Origin: JAJPJE01 sp963724985
GTDB taxonomy: Bacteria > Acidobacteriota > Terriglobia > Terriglobales > Acidobacteriaceae
DNA: 64,000 bases
Assembly: GCA_963724985.1 (NCBI GenBank)
Contig: CAVRWV010000026.1
Location: 62,001-126,000 of the forward strand
Reading direction: 5' to 3'
In this document: positions 1 through 8,195 of the stretch, piece by piece
Numbering within the stretch: the first letter of the stretch is position 1
Layout of the letters: each line of letters begins with the position of its first letter
Position numbers and translations under genes: made by a program
The notes under the pieces: generated by a model
Database searches by the model: none
What the model was told of the DNA's origin: nothing
The model's input: only the letters and a program-made list of their open reading frames with translations

Positions 1-446
1 TCGTCCAACAGCAAAATGTCGGGCGCCTGCACCAGCGCCTCCACAATCGCCAGCCGCTTCTGCCATCCACCTGATAACGCCGCCGCTTCCGCTTCCAGAT
101 CTTCAAAGCCTGCGCGCCCCAGCGTCTCGAACTGCTTGCTGGGTTCCGAGCCATTTGTCGCCGACCTCTGCAACGCCCGTTCCACCACAGATCGCACCGT
201 ATCGCCCGGCTTGAATCTGGAATCCTGCTCCACGTAGACGTTGCGAACACGCTTGCGAATCGACAGATCTCCACTGTCCGGCTCTTCCATTCCCGCCAGA
301 ATGCGCAGCAACGTAGATTTTCCGGAACCATTCGGCCCAATCAGCCCAATGCGATCTCCCTCCGAGATCGTGAAAGAAACGTCTTGGAAGAGAGGTTTCG
401 CTCCAAAGGCTTTCGAGATGCTTTGTGCGTTAATAATCGGCGGCAA
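1..446 (-). CDS. ABC-F family ATPase (N-terminal part; runs off window start)
   Basis: Reading the minus strand gives an ABC ATPase beginning LPPIINAQSISKAFGAKPLF, with Walker A GPNGSGKST near residue 36 and the ABC-F-type signature LSGGWQKRLAI followed by the Walker B stretch ILLLD at the window edge. ABC-F proteins are soluble, duplicated-ATPase proteins that act on the ribosome or in resistance rather than in transport; the GWQKR form of the signature is typical of the Uup-like group. The start is taken as TTG at 446, because an in-frame stop lies just upstream, family members begin at this point, and an AAGAG-like ribosome site precedes it. Only about 148 residues, the first half of the first ATPase domain, are in the window. 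The family is clear; the subfamily is an inference. Confidence 0.88.
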   Translation of the reverse strand, partial: MPPIINAQSISKAFGAKPLFQDVSFTISEGDRIGLIGPNGSGKSTLLRILAGMEEPDSGDLSIRKRVRNVYVEQDSRFKPGDTVRSVVERALQRSATNGSEPSKQFETLGRAGFEDLEAEAAALSGGWQKRLAIVEALVQAPDILLLD

Positions 447-589
447 CTGGCTTCTACTCTTTCTCTTGGGGATTCGAGCCGGCCGGCATGGCTGTCAGCT
501 CCGGAGATCTAAGCTCTATTCATTCTAATGGCTTACTGCTGGTGGGGGGCTATCGGGCCACGCATTGCCATGAACGCCGTTGGCCAGAT

Positions 590-763
590 TTAGCGCGGCA
601 ACCCGAATTGCTGCCAGACACGAAACCACGGATTCCTTGCGCACATTTCATCGTGCCGGCGATTCGCGGCTTCGCGGTCGCCCACCGACATTGGCCTCTT
701 GTCAGGCAGCGTGAAGATGCGCTCTAGGAACTCGATTTCTTCAATGGTTCGTTCGGGGTCCAC
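590..763 (-). CDS. small conserved hypothetical protein, 57 aa
   Basis: A GTG-started frame on the minus strand encodes 57 residues beginning VDPERTIEEIEFLERIF and ending with NPWFRVWQQFGLPR. The composition (acidic amphipathic N-terminus, Trp/Phe-rich C-terminus, no signal peptide, no Cys pair) is that of a genuine small cytosolic protein, and I recall similar short proteins with an IEEIEFLERIF start and an NPWFR end from acidobacterial genomes. An in-frame stop sits three codons before the GTG, so the start cannot be further upstream. The function is unknown. It lies upstream of the ABC-F gene on the same strand but about 140 bp away, so co-transcription is possible but not shown. Confidence 0.6.
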   Translation of the reverse strand: MDPERTIEEIEFLERIFTLPDKRPMSVGDREAANRRHDEMCARNPWFRVWQQFGLPR

Positions 764-1059
764 GACTATTCAGATTCTAATGCAAGCCAGAAGGAAACTT
801 TTCCCCAGAAATATTACCGGAAAGGTGACAGCTACTCCCAGCCATTCATACCGTGCCTCCCTTTGTCCGATATGGTGACCTCGAGTTCAGGCCCGAGTAC
901 CGCTCAAGTTGCTGTCCTGCTTCTCCCGTTTTGAGTCACATGCGGTTGTGACACCGCTTACAGCCGCCTTTCCAGGGGCGTCCTAGAACTGAACCTGCAA
1001 GTGCGTGTGTTCGACGGGCGCGAATGCTCCGCCCTGCCGCGCGCTAGAAAGGAGGACCC

Positions 1060-1458
1060 ATGCGCGTACATCAACTATCCCTTCTTATCTTGACCTTCCT
1101 GCTGTTTACCATCTTTTCGCTTGCCCAGGACAAACCTTCCCCTATTTCGGGGGCAACACTCTATAAGAGTTACTGCGCCTCGTGCCACGGAGTCGATGGC
1201 CGGGGTAATGGTCCGGTAGCTTCTTCGCTCAAAACGGCACCTCCCGATTTGACGATGCTCAGTGCACACAATGACGGCAAGTTTCCTACGATGCACGTTC
1301 TGCACGCGATTGACGGAGAAACCGAAGTGGGACCGCATGGCCCGAAAGATATGCCAGTTTGGGGACGGCGCTTCACCCATGAGACAGACAGTTCTGCCGA
1401 ATCACAACTGATGGTCAAGAATCTGACCGGCTATCTCGATTCGATCCAGGCGAAATAG
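1060..1458 (+). CDS. secreted c-type cytochrome, single heme
   Basis: The 132-residue product starts with a Sec signal peptide (hydrophobic residues about 6-22, ending SLAQ) and then has the heme attachment motif CASCH at residues 39-43. The downstream segment KDMPVWGRRF supplies a likely axial Met, as in class I cytochromes c. It is therefore expected to be a periplasmic one-electron carrier of the cytochrome c/CxxCH 'c-mono' type. An AGGAGG-like ribosome site (gaaaggaggacc) stands directly before the ATG. There is no respiratory-complex partner beside it, so the redox partner cannot be told from context. Confidence 0.9.
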   Translation: MRVHQLSLLILTFLLFTIFSLAQDKPSPISGATLYKSYCASCHGVDGRGNGPVASSLKTAPPDLTMLSAHNDGKFPTMHVLHAIDGETEVGPHGPKDMPVWGRRFTHETDSSAESQLMVKNLTGYLDSIQAK

Positions 1459-1586
1459 CCAACCGGTTTGGGGCCAGGGCGATAACCTCAGCCTTGGCCT
1501 CGACTTCCCTCGATTTAGTTCTCTCTATCTCACGATGGAATTACTAGTGGCGTACGTCATTCCCCCTCCGGATTAGAATCTCGCTT

Positions 1587-2144
1587 ATGGACGGGAGCCT
1601 TCAATCCGACCTCGTTCGTTTCTACAGTGGCGCCGCACCGGACCACCAGGGTCGTTATCTCAAGGACATCCAACAGTGGTCGGATGATCGCCTGGAAGCC
1701 GTTCACGACTACATCCAGTGGCTGTTCCCTTTGCTTGAGCCGAGTGCCTTTAATGTCGCAGCCCCGGTTTTGACCTCGACATCCATACAACAGTTCCGAG
1801 CGCAGCCCGAGCTACAGCAGAAACTACGCGTCTCTTTTCTGCGCATGATGGACTTCTACGGGCTCCAGGTTCATTCAGGCGAGAAGATCGTCGTAACTCG
1901 CGCTGCCGGTTTTGCCGCGAGATCGCGCGTATGGCTTTCAGCCGGGAATCACAATCATCTGCGGATCACAAGAATTCTGCGAAGTCTTAGACTCCTCGGT
2001 CTGGAAGCCGAAGCAACAGCGTTCTTCGACTGTTTGTCTGAGATCTATCGAGATGAACAGAAAGGACCGTTCGCCGCGATCAGCGAGGAAACGATGTTCT
2101 ATTGGAGCAAAGCCGCGACCCGGCCTACAAGCCAGGCGAGATAG
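1587..2144 (+). CDS. OGFr_N-domain protein (opioid growth factor receptor conserved region)
   Basis: The 185-residue protein begins MDGSLQSDLVRFYSGAAPDH and contains the pattern RFYsG..pD..Gr.l.dI..W.d..LE..HdYIQWLFP, which is the conserved N-terminal region of the opioid growth factor receptor family. The family was named from a vertebrate receptor, but bacterial homologues of about this length are widespread; their function is not known. No signal peptide or membrane segment is visible, so it should be cytosolic. It is convergent with the following minus-strand gene. Assignment to the family rests on the strongly matching first 60 residues. Confidence 0.8.
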   Translation: MDGSLQSDLVRFYSGAAPDHQGRYLKDIQQWSDDRLEAVHDYIQWLFPLLEPSAFNVAAPVLTSTSIQQFRAQPELQQKLRVSFLRMMDFYGLQVHSGEKIVVTRAAGFAARSRVWLSAGNHNHLRITRILRSLRLLGLEAEATAFFDCLSEIYRDEQKGPFAAISEETMFYWSKAATRPTSQAR

Positions 2145-2193
2145 GAACCGTCTGTTGGCAAATTGGAGTAGTGGCCGAACTGGTGAAACCGGC

Positions 2194-2571
2194 TCAACTG
2201 GCTACAGCCCAACCTAGATACGCGTACGCCTCTTCCAGCGACTTGACGACGTGCACGTTCGGGCGATGCCCGTCAGCGTAACACTGGAACATCCGCGTGA
2301 CGCCGAAGATGTGCCCCTGCGGCGCAACAATGACGCGCACGATCTCGTCCGGGATCGGCGACGGTGCCCGAGCAACAAACCGGACTACCTCACTCGAAAT
2401 CTCAAAGCCGGTGACGCGGGAGAGGTCGACGAGAAGAACATCGGGTGCTTGGGATTCGAAAAGTCTTCTTACTTCCGCCGTCAGTTCTATTAAGGTCTGC
2501 TCGGTGACAATTCCATCCATCGAAACGCGAAGTACCTTGTTCCCTGCCTCGAACTCAAACACGAACTCCAC
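2194..2571 (-). CDS. STAS-like conserved hypothetical protein
   Basis: The protein (about 126 aa from the chosen start) begins VEFVFEFEAGNKVLRVSMDG and contains the alternating strand-helix pattern of STAS/SpoIIAA-like domains, including DVLLVDLSRVTGFEISSEVV. Such domains usually act as anti-anti-sigma or small-ligand switches; here the acceptor Ser/Thr is not certain. An upstream ATG at 2637 keeps the frame open, but the GTG at 2571 is preferred because GGGGAG sits seven bases before it and the extra 22 residues look unrelated to the fold. The neighbours give no clue. It is the last host gene before the integrated element. Confidence 0.6.
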   Translation of the reverse strand: MEFVFEFEAGNKVLRVSMDGIVTEQTLIELTAEVRRLFESQAPDVLLVDLSRVTGFEISSEVVRFVARAPSPIPDEIVRVIVAPQGHIFGVTRMFQCYADGHRPNVHVVKSLEEAYAYLGWAVAS

Positions 2572-2759
2572 TGCCGACTCCCCAGGGAACAAGTAAAACG
2601 AGGAAAAACTGGACCTTCGTACCCACCTGTGTTCCAACTGGAATGCAAATGCTCAGATGGCTCTATTGCATGAAGATGCTGCGTAAATCGGTTCCGATGC
2701 AGAGTATTCACATAGTGGGTATTATCAACACGGTTATGAGATCGAGACAGGAGGGGAGT

Positions 2760-2804
2760 TGGTAGCGCTACCGGGAATCGAACCCGGGTTTGAAGATTGA
2801 GAAT
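2760..2804. repeat. attachment site copy (left), orphan tRNA-Glu 3' end
   Basis: These 45 bases are identical to 16850-16894, the CCA end through the anticodon stem of tRNA-Glu read on the minus strand. Identity starts with the T of the CCA complement and ends within the anticodon arm; bases on both sides differ (2759 t against c, 2805 t against c). The copy lacks the 5' half of a tRNA, so it is the displaced original 3' end left by site-specific integration. Confidence 0.92.
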
Positions 2805-2855
2805 TTCGCTACCTAGCTATTGCCGTCAAAGACTTAGAGCAACTAAGAACGATTC

Positions 2856-2877
2856 TGTATACCGCCTTGTGTACCAC
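2856..2877. repeat. inner repeat next to left att, possible integrase arm site
   Basis: The 22-bp segment TGTATACC-NNNN-TGTGTACCAC recurs in the same orientation at 16738-16759, with only the four central bases differing. The copies lie 52 bp inside the left attachment repeat and 91 bp inside the right one. Tyrosine integrases bind such arm-type sites close to the core, so a binding role is inferred. Confidence 0.5.
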
Positions 2878-2883
2878 GAACTG

Positions 2884-4035
2884 CTATTGTACCGCTTCGC
2901 TCGCATCCGGAAATGCTGCGGCAATTCCCTCGGCGACACTCTTAGTGTGGTATTCCACGAATTTGCCGAACCCAGCAGCAACGTGTGTTTCTGTCACATG
3001 GACGTAATAGCGTCCGGCGACACTGGGTGAACTATGACCCATCAGTCGAGCCAGTGAAAAGCGATCCATTCCAGACTGCGCAGCGCGTGTCCCGAATGTA
3101 TGACGCCAGCAATAAAACTCAAACGGCTCTAGGCCGGCATCTTCCATGGCTTCTGTGTGGGGGTGCTGGAACGAAATGATGTGTCCCGAATTACCAGCGC
3201 CTGGGAATACGAACGCGGATTTCTTAGGCTTTGCCTCTGCCTGTTTCTTTCGCCGCTGAAGAACCTCTGCAGCGCGCGGCGTAAGTGGAAGACTCCGGCG
3301 TGCGCTAGGTGTCTTACCCGTGCGAACGTGGATCACCCCATTTGGAGACTCAGTGCGTGGCTCTAAGTCCACATCTGCCCAACTCAGCGGGAACAATTCG
3401 CTGTTCGGTCGCATCCCCGTATCCACCGCGAGAATAGCCGCATCACGGAGATTTGCAGAGGAATTTGCCAGGTATAGCGCTTCCTCTCGAAAAGACAGAA
3501 CACGCTCGCGGCCTTTGGGCTGTGGCAGTTCGTGGATTGAGGGCGCGTGATCGAGTCTGCCCCATTCAACCGCGAGTTTGAGCACACGACGCAATGTCCG
3601 CAAATCACCGTTTACGGTCACGACTGAGTTCTTAGCCACTTCCTGCCTGTGTCGGGAGTATCGGCTCGCCAGCTCGCCTGTAATTGCATTCAGAGGGGCA
3701 TCTGCGATTGCAGCAAACGCCAGGAGTCTGTCTACGCAATCCTCGTAGAACTTGTGTGTACCTGTCTTCGTGTGAGTTTTGGCATATTGAAGCACTTCCT
3801 TCGAGAATGCTCGAAAGATTGGAGGGGCTAGCGCGGTTGGTTTAGGCCACGGATCGCGGGGATGAATCTGGCCTAACCGCAAGGCCCGGCGGTGTTCATC
3901 CTCCGCGTCTTTCGCGTCTTGTTTGTTTTGTGTTCTGGCTGATTTCACGATGCGGAAACACTCGATTGTGCCATCCGCATTCTTGAGGTGCCATCGAAAG
4001 TTGTACCAGTAAGTCTTTCCTCTTTTGTAGACCAT
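2884..4035 (-). CDS. tyrosine recombinase / phage-type integrase
   Basis: The 383-residue protein has a SAM-like core-binding domain followed by the tyrosine recombinase catalytic domain. Visible active-site elements are Arg in DTGMRPNSE (about residue 209), Lys in TGKTPS (241), the box II segment YCWRHTFGTRAA (Arg near 311), His in LMGHSS, and the nucleophile Tyr in GRYYVH. The first position of the HxxR box is Tyr rather than His. An N-terminal basic segment KRGKTYWYNFRWH matches the arm-binding start of many island integrases. The start at 4035 is chosen over 4095 because GAGGAAA precedes this ATG. The gene sits 80 bp inside the left attachment repeat and should catalyse insertion into and excision from the tRNA-Glu gene. 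Confidence 0.93.
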   Translation of the reverse strand: MVYKRGKTYWYNFRWHLKNADGTIECFRIVKSARTQNKQDAKDAEDEHRRALRLGQIHPRDPWPKPTALAPPIFRAFSKEVLQYAKTHTKTGTHKFYEDCVDRLLAFAAIADAPLNAITGELASRYSRHRQEVAKNSVVTVNGDLRTLRRVLKLAVEWGRLDHAPSIHELPQPKGRERVLSFREEALYLANSSANLRDAAILAVDTGMRPNSELFPLSWADVDLEPRTESPNGVIHVRTGKTPSARRSLPLTPRAAEVLQRRKKQAEAKPKKSAFVFPGAGNSGHIISFQHPHTEAMEDAGLEPFEFYCWRHTFGTRAAQSGMDRFSLARLMGHSSPSVAGRYYVHVTETHVAAGFGKFVEYHTKSVAEGIAAAFPDASEAVQ

Positions 4036-4143
4036 CGTTTCCTCAGAATCATTGGTGTGTACTTCCTCGATGTTTGCGTTCTCGCAAAACACCATGTCAC
4101 CGACCTATTGCAAATTGAGTGCCAGAGTTCGACATCAGGCAAA

Positions 4144-4166
4144 CGGGGTCGCCCTTGGCGACCCCG
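4144..4166 (-). terminator. strong hairpin between two minus-strand genes
   Basis: Nine-base-pair GC-rich arms (ggggtcgcc / ggcgacccc) around a three-base loop form a perfect hairpin downstream of the 4326-4826 gene and upstream of the integrase. Only a short T run follows on the minus strand, so termination efficiency is uncertain. A second GC hairpin (ggggg..ccccc) lies at about 4181-4195. Confidence 0.45.
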
Positions 4167-4325
4167 CCATTGTTTACAGAGGGGGTTGCCCCCCCGTCGC
4201 AATACGAGGAATCTACTGCGACGGAAGCTTGTAAGGAGCCTATGGACCTGCGTACCTTTTATCACCGTACCCCTGACCTGTGTTCCAACGTACCAGGGTT
4301 GCCTGTTAGCCATGGCTGTACCCCA

Positions 4326-4826
4326 TCACGCCTCCCAAACTTCGAGTACATCGCGAACAACGCTGTAGCGCAGGACTTGAGGTAGTTCGTTTCCCTTGGA
4401 ATCCTTAGTGACGGCATCAACCCTGACTTTGCAGAACTTTCCCGAGAAAATCTCCAGCGACATCTGTTGCCCGCATTTTGGAAGATCGCCATTGAACAAT
4501 GTCCAGAGGCGATAAAAGTCGGTGCTCGCCCTACGTTTCATCGCCTTGTCCTGGCCCATATTCACAAACCTTGAGACTTGCACATCAGGTTCAGCAAGGA
4601 GGCGAAAGTCCAATCTAAGAGAAATCCTTTTGTACCGACGTACTTCGCATAGCTCGAAGTTGACGCAGTATGCGTCGTAAATCCCTGGAGTGATCAGTGC
4701 GCGCGGATTGTCTTGACAAACCGGCGCGGTAAGTTCAACAGACTTTGCGGGTTTTCTATTTACGATCTGGGCAGCCAGTGAAGGCTTGCGGAAGATCAGC
4801 GGCTGTGTTGCGGCTGGCCCCTTCAT
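4326..4826 (-). CDS. hypothetical island protein
   Basis: The 166-residue product starts MKGPAATQPLIFRKPSLAAQ and has no signal peptide or membrane segment. The core GIYDAYCVNFELCEVRRYKRI followed by beta-rich segments and a C-terminal YSVVRDVLEVWEA could be a small OB-like or phage accessory fold, but I do not recognise the family. The start at 4826 is preferred over the ATG at 4847 because GGAGGG stands a few bases upstream. It is carried between the excisionase-like gene and the integrase, all on the minus strand, which suggests a role in element maintenance. Confidence 0.6.
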   Translation of the reverse strand: MKGPAATQPLIFRKPSLAAQIVNRKPAKSVELTAPVCQDNPRALITPGIYDAYCVNFELCEVRRYKRISLRLDFRLLAEPDVQVSRFVNMGQDKAMKRRASTDFYRLWTLFNGDLPKCGQQMSLEIFSGKFCKVRVDAVTKDSKGNELPQVLRYSVVRDVLEVWEA

Positions 4827-4996
4827 ATTCCCTCCCATGGTCTTCATGGAAGACCAACAGCTACGCGTTTTTTGGATTAACTTGAACGCAGGGGCGGGGT
4901 AGAATCGGGTTGAATAACTAGAGTCGACGCCACCCGTGCGTTGAAAAACTAATTAGGGCCGCCAGAGGATGGAGTCTTCCGGCGGCCCATTAATTT

Positions 4997-5203
4997 TTAT
5001 GCAGCATCCTGTGGTCTGTTCAATCGGGACTCAACCCACCGATCTAGATCACTGCGACGATAGCGAATCAATTTGCGTCCGGCCCTGAAGAAGCGTGGAC
5101 CTCCGCGCTCTGAACCTCTCCAAAGCCGAAGCGAAGCTGAAGAGACCCCCAAGTATTTCGCGGCTTCCTTCTCGGAAAGCACGTTCTTTTGTTCAATCGG
5201 CAT
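4997..5203 (-). CDS. excisionase/AlpA-like helix-turn-helix protein
   Basis: The 68-residue protein has the MerR-like winged helix seen in excisionases and AlpA regulators: SEKEAAKYLGVSSASLRLWR, a glycine-rich turn, then the wing residues FFRAGRKLIRYRRSDLDRWV. Such proteins bend att DNA and switch the integrase towards excision, or control integrase transcription. GAGGTGAG lies before the ATG. It lies upstream of the integrase on the same strand, with one unknown gene between, the usual position for a directionality factor. Confidence 0.82.
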   Translation of the reverse strand: MPIEQKNVLSEKEAAKYLGVSSASLRLWRGSERGGPRFFRAGRKLIRYRRSDLDRWVESRLNRPQDAA

Positions 5204-5333
5204 TGTTTCTCACCTCTTATCCGCATTGATTGCGGAATAACGTTTCCTAGATAACAATGCCGGGAATTGAGGGGTATCGTACAGAAGCGGAAATACTCGA
5301 TTTTGTGCATTTCCGCTAACGTGAACACGTGAC

Positions 5334-6095
5334 ATGAAGAACAATAGAATTTTTGAGAGCAAAAGAAACTTTCGGGACCTGGATCATATTGGGTTGGTCG
5401 CAAAAGCATTGATGGACTGGGATGGAGCCAGTTTGAAGGTCATCGGTGAGACCCGGCCGGATGACTTGCGACTTGCACTCACAAAGGTAGAAGCAAAAAT
5501 CAAGGAGAGTAGCGAAACGGATTCTCTCAAAACCCTGTGCAGATCCGGCTGCCAAAAGATCATGGTTCTGTGGCTGCTACATCCACTTCTGCCAACTCCG
5601 ATGTTTCCGATATTGGAAGGGATATTCAATTGGCCCGGCCCGCGCAAAAGCGAAGCGTTATTTCGAAGGAAATCATCGGAGATTGGCAAGATCATAAACC
5701 GGCTCAGAAAGACTGCCGACGAGATGGAAGCACTGAACCTTGACTTCGAGTTCAGGTACCTACTCACTGATGGCGGGCCGGAGTTGAGGAACTTGTGGGA
5801 CTTACCTCATTCAGTTCGAAACTACGCTGAATTCGTCCAGTCCGTTGCAAGGTACTTTGGCAAAGGTAGTGAAGGAGTTTACAGCATTGTAAAGGCGCGC
5901 TTCACGGCCTATGTCCGCCACCAAACTCATTCTTTTCACGACAAGGAGGTTGCTGCGCTCATCGGTAGCGTGATGGACAAGGACTACAGCGATTCCGATC
6001 ACAGCGTCTGGCGACGCAAGCACTACCGGAGACTGGAGAGCTGGGTCGGACCCTTCGCCGTTGCGAACTCACGCCCGGTCGCTCAGAAGCGCTGA
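5334..6095 (+). CDS. hypothetical island protein, 253 aa
   Basis: I do not recognise this protein. It starts MKNNRIFESKRNFRDLDHIG, is mainly helical and charged, and has a short hydrophobic stretch (KIMVLWLLHPLLPTPMF, about residues 76-92) that is too polar in context to be a certain membrane helix. Its C-terminal third is rich in His, Arg and Asp (RHQTHSFHDKEVAAL) without a recognisable catalytic pattern. It is transcribed away from the excisionase-like gene, with a shared 130-bp promoter region. Confidence 0.6.
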   Translation: MKNNRIFESKRNFRDLDHIGLVAKALMDWDGASLKVIGETRPDDLRLALTKVEAKIKESSETDSLKTLCRSGCQKIMVLWLLHPLLPTPMFPILEGIFNWPGPRKSEALFRRKSSEIGKIINRLRKTADEMEALNLDFEFRYLLTDGGPELRNLWDLPHSVRNYAEFVQSVARYFGKGSEGVYSIVKARFTAYVRHQTHSFHDKEVAALIGSVMDKDYSDSDHSVWRRKHYRRLESWVGPFAVANSRPVAQKR

Positions 6096-6188
6096 TTCAC
6101 GAGGCAGGTTTTCCACACATATGATGTAGTACCTCGTAAGTGATTGAATATAGGAGCAGGTTTTCGTGCGTTTTTGTGCTAATTGAAA

Positions 6189-6208
6189 TGTGACATGCCG
6201 CTACACGA
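6189..6208. repeat. 20-bp island motif, copy 1
   Basis: TGTGACATGCCGCTACACGA matches 18 of 20 bases of the segment at 8125-8144; the preceding AATT-rich bases are also similar. This copy lies in a gap between two convergent genes, so it is not placed as an ordinary promoter operator. Confidence 0.5.
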
Positions 6209-6368
6209 GAAGGCGCAAAACCCACATCACTACAGGCTCAAATGAGCACATTTCATGCCCCGCGAAGGGCCTTCGTTGATTCTCAATTCAACCGGTCGAG
6301 GCCGACATCTGTCTTGTACTGGGCTCGCCTTGTATTACACACATTTCGGACGAAACCGACGTTATCGC

Positions 6369-7109
6369 TCACGACCGATCTAAGTTGCCGAGTTCCTCAC
6401 GGATCACTATGAGTCGATGCTCAAGCCGTTTGAGCCGAGTCTCGACATCGCGAAATCCCATCTTTAGGAGCTGCCAAGAGGTTACGAACAAGAAAAACAC
6501 TGCCAGTGGTTCCCAGTCCCCTCTTGTCGGATGACCGAACAACCAGAACAGACCCGCGGCAACAAGAACTGCAACTACGAGAGCAGTGAAATCTAGAAGA
6601 TCAGAAACATTCCACGAGTTGCCCTCAACAGAGGAGTGCGTCCAATCGCCCTGCCATCGAGCATTATCGGTCTGGGTTTGTTTGTTCTGGTTGATTTTCG
6701 ATTCGCGCGCGTCAATCTGTTCCGAATTTCTTCGGGTGAATTTCGTCAATGCCACATCCTCTTGACGCATCCCCTCGTAGAGGGTCCGCAGGTTTCTTAG
6801 CCTACCGCGGAACACCGACTCATCGTGTCCGCGCTCCCGTCTTAGAAATCCTGAATCATTGCTCAAAGCCTTGATATAGGTCGCGACATCAGAATCCAAT
6901 CTCCCGACATTCATCACGAGCCAGTCAAGATCAACTGCTAATTCCGACTCAGCAACGAACGGGTCGCCCTCTTTAACTGAATTGAATATTGAGAGGAGTT
7001 CGTTCTCTGCCTCCAAGTTTGCACCGGGCGGACGGTGGATATAGAGAATGCTGCCGAAATACCGTTCCCATGCCCCGCCGACCAGCATCATTGAGGGCTT
7101 TTCTCGCAT
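6369..7109 (-). CDS. hypothetical protein with two C-terminal membrane helices
   Basis: The 246-residue product has a soluble charged N-terminal region of about 165 residues, then two predicted membrane helices (LLDFTALVVAVLVAAGLFWLF and PLAVFFLFVTSWQLLKMGF) joined by a short loop, and a C-terminal charged coiled segment (RLKRLEHRLIVIREELGNL). The arrangement resembles membrane-anchored effectors or sensors in defence islands, but no family is recognised. The ATG at 7109 lacks a clear ribosome site; a second Met pair six codons on is an alternative start. Confidence 0.6.
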   Translation of the reverse strand: MREKPSMMLVGGAWERYFGSILYIHRPPGANLEAENELLSIFNSVKEGDPFVAESELAVDLDWLVMNVGRLDSDVATYIKALSNDSGFLRRERGHDESVFRGRLRNLRTLYEGMRQEDVALTKFTRRNSEQIDARESKINQNKQTQTDNARWQGDWTHSSVEGNSWNVSDLLDFTALVVAVLVAAGLFWLFGHPTRGDWEPLAVFFLFVTSWQLLKMGFRDVETRLKRLEHRLIVIREELGNLDRS

Positions 7110-7241
7110 ATTCCGCGTGCTCCCTGAAGCCTACAACCACAACCAGATTTCGACGAAGCTCTTCTTATGCATCTTGGTTCGATTCCCAAACTTTGTCTAT
7201 AGCCAATGGTGTTACCTTAGGCCATCGCCAATGCTGCGAGT

Positions 7242-7457
7242 GTGCCTACAGACATTTGCGAGCAGTTCGGGAGCAATCTGCGTAAAGCTCGCCGCAAGAA
7301 TGGACTCACACAAGAAGAGCTGGCTCATCGGGTCGGGATGGATGTTAGCTATTTGAGCGAATTGGAGAACGGCAAGAAAGAGCCGTGCTTGCGAAAAATG
7401 AAGGAAATCTCGCAAGCCCTAGGGATTCCACTGGCACGGCTGCTTCGCGGCGTCTAA
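7242..7457 (+). CDS. XRE-family helix-turn-helix regulator
   Basis: The 71-residue protein is essentially one Cro/C1-type HTH domain: FGSNLRKARRKNGLTQEELA, then RVGMDVSYLSELENGKKEP and a helix ending in LARLLRGV. It begins with GTG. Such single-domain proteins repress the element's own promoters. It stands divergent from the two-helix membrane protein gene, with about 130 bp between starts that could hold its operator. Confidence 0.88.
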   Translation: MPTDICEQFGSNLRKARRKNGLTQEELAHRVGMDVSYLSELENGKKEPCLRKMKEISQALGIPLARLLRGV

Positions 7458-7520
7458 CCCGAAAACCTCGGTTGTGTCAGACAGGAAGAACTGTAAAGGC
7501 AAGCAGCTTGAGAGAGCAGT

Positions 7521-7976
7521 TTATTGACCGGCACTCGCAGCTTTAACCGATACTTCGTCCGAAGCAATCGCTCTAGCATTGATTAGGCGTGTTCTCAGCG
7601 CCAACGGAAGCTCAGCGTAGGCAAACTCAATCTCCGGAGGAACGCGGCCAGAAGCTTTCTCCTTCTGGCATTTGTCGTACATATCCTTCTCCGTCAGAAC
7701 CACAAGACGCCTTTGCGCAGCTACCAAAAGCAGAAACAGCATGTCAGAATTCAGCTTAAGCATCTTTCCGACTGCATTCTTTCCAGTGGCAGTTTTCGAC
7801 CCGCTGGTCGAAATGGTGGCAACAGTCAAGCGGTCTTCACTCACTGCGTCGAAATCGAAATACCCACCCGACCGCAGAACTAAGCGCTCTCGGGAAAAGT
7901 TCATTCCGAACTGACCAGGCATCCAGTTTCGCCTTACCCAGTCTTCAACCACGAGTTGAACACGAGTGTCTGCCAT
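7521..7976 (-). CDS. hypothetical island protein (nuclease-like fold possible)
   Basis: The product of about 151 aa begins MADTRVQLVVEDWVRRNWMP. The succession GGYFDFDAVSEDRLTVATIS is reminiscent of a restriction-endonuclease-like core (acidic residue then a beta strand), but the canonical E-x-K is replaced by ISTSGSK, so catalytic activity is uncertain. No membrane segment is present. The start at the ATG 7976 is used; an upstream TTG keeps the frame open but adds a Cys/Arg-rich segment that looks non-coding. It is convergent with the XRE gene. Confidence 0.55.
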   Translation of the reverse strand: MADTRVQLVVEDWVRRNWMPGQFGMNFSRERLVLRSGGYFDFDAVSEDRLTVATISTSGSKTATGKNAVGKMLKLNSDMLFLLLVAAQRRLVVLTEKDMYDKCQKEKASGRVPPEIEFAYAELPLALRTRLINARAIASDEVSVKAASAGQ

Positions 7977-8124
7977 GGCGTCGTAGTTTAGCCCGCAATT
8001 CGCACGCCTGGCACACTTACGAAAGTAACCTTCCGGCAATCAACAGGGAACAACTCACATCAGAACGAGCAAAACCAGCGTAAACGCTGACTCCGAACGT
8101 GTTTTGTGACGGCGAATTTAAGTT

Positions 8125-8144
8125 TGTGACAAGTCGCTACACGA
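8125..8144. repeat. 20-bp island motif, copy 2
   Basis: TGTGACAAGTCGCTACACGA is the partner of the copy at 6189-6208 (18 of 20 identical). It lies about 290 bp upstream of the nuclease-like gene and 50 bp before the iteron-like pair. Confidence 0.5.
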
Positions 8145-8195
8145 AAAGTGACTTTACCCGCATAAACACTAGCCGAAACGAAATATTTCTTGATC

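Noticed and set aside
488..727. 79-residue plus-strand frame near the window start
   Set aside because: The opposite strand (590-763) encodes a better supported small protein and this frame lacks a ribosome site.
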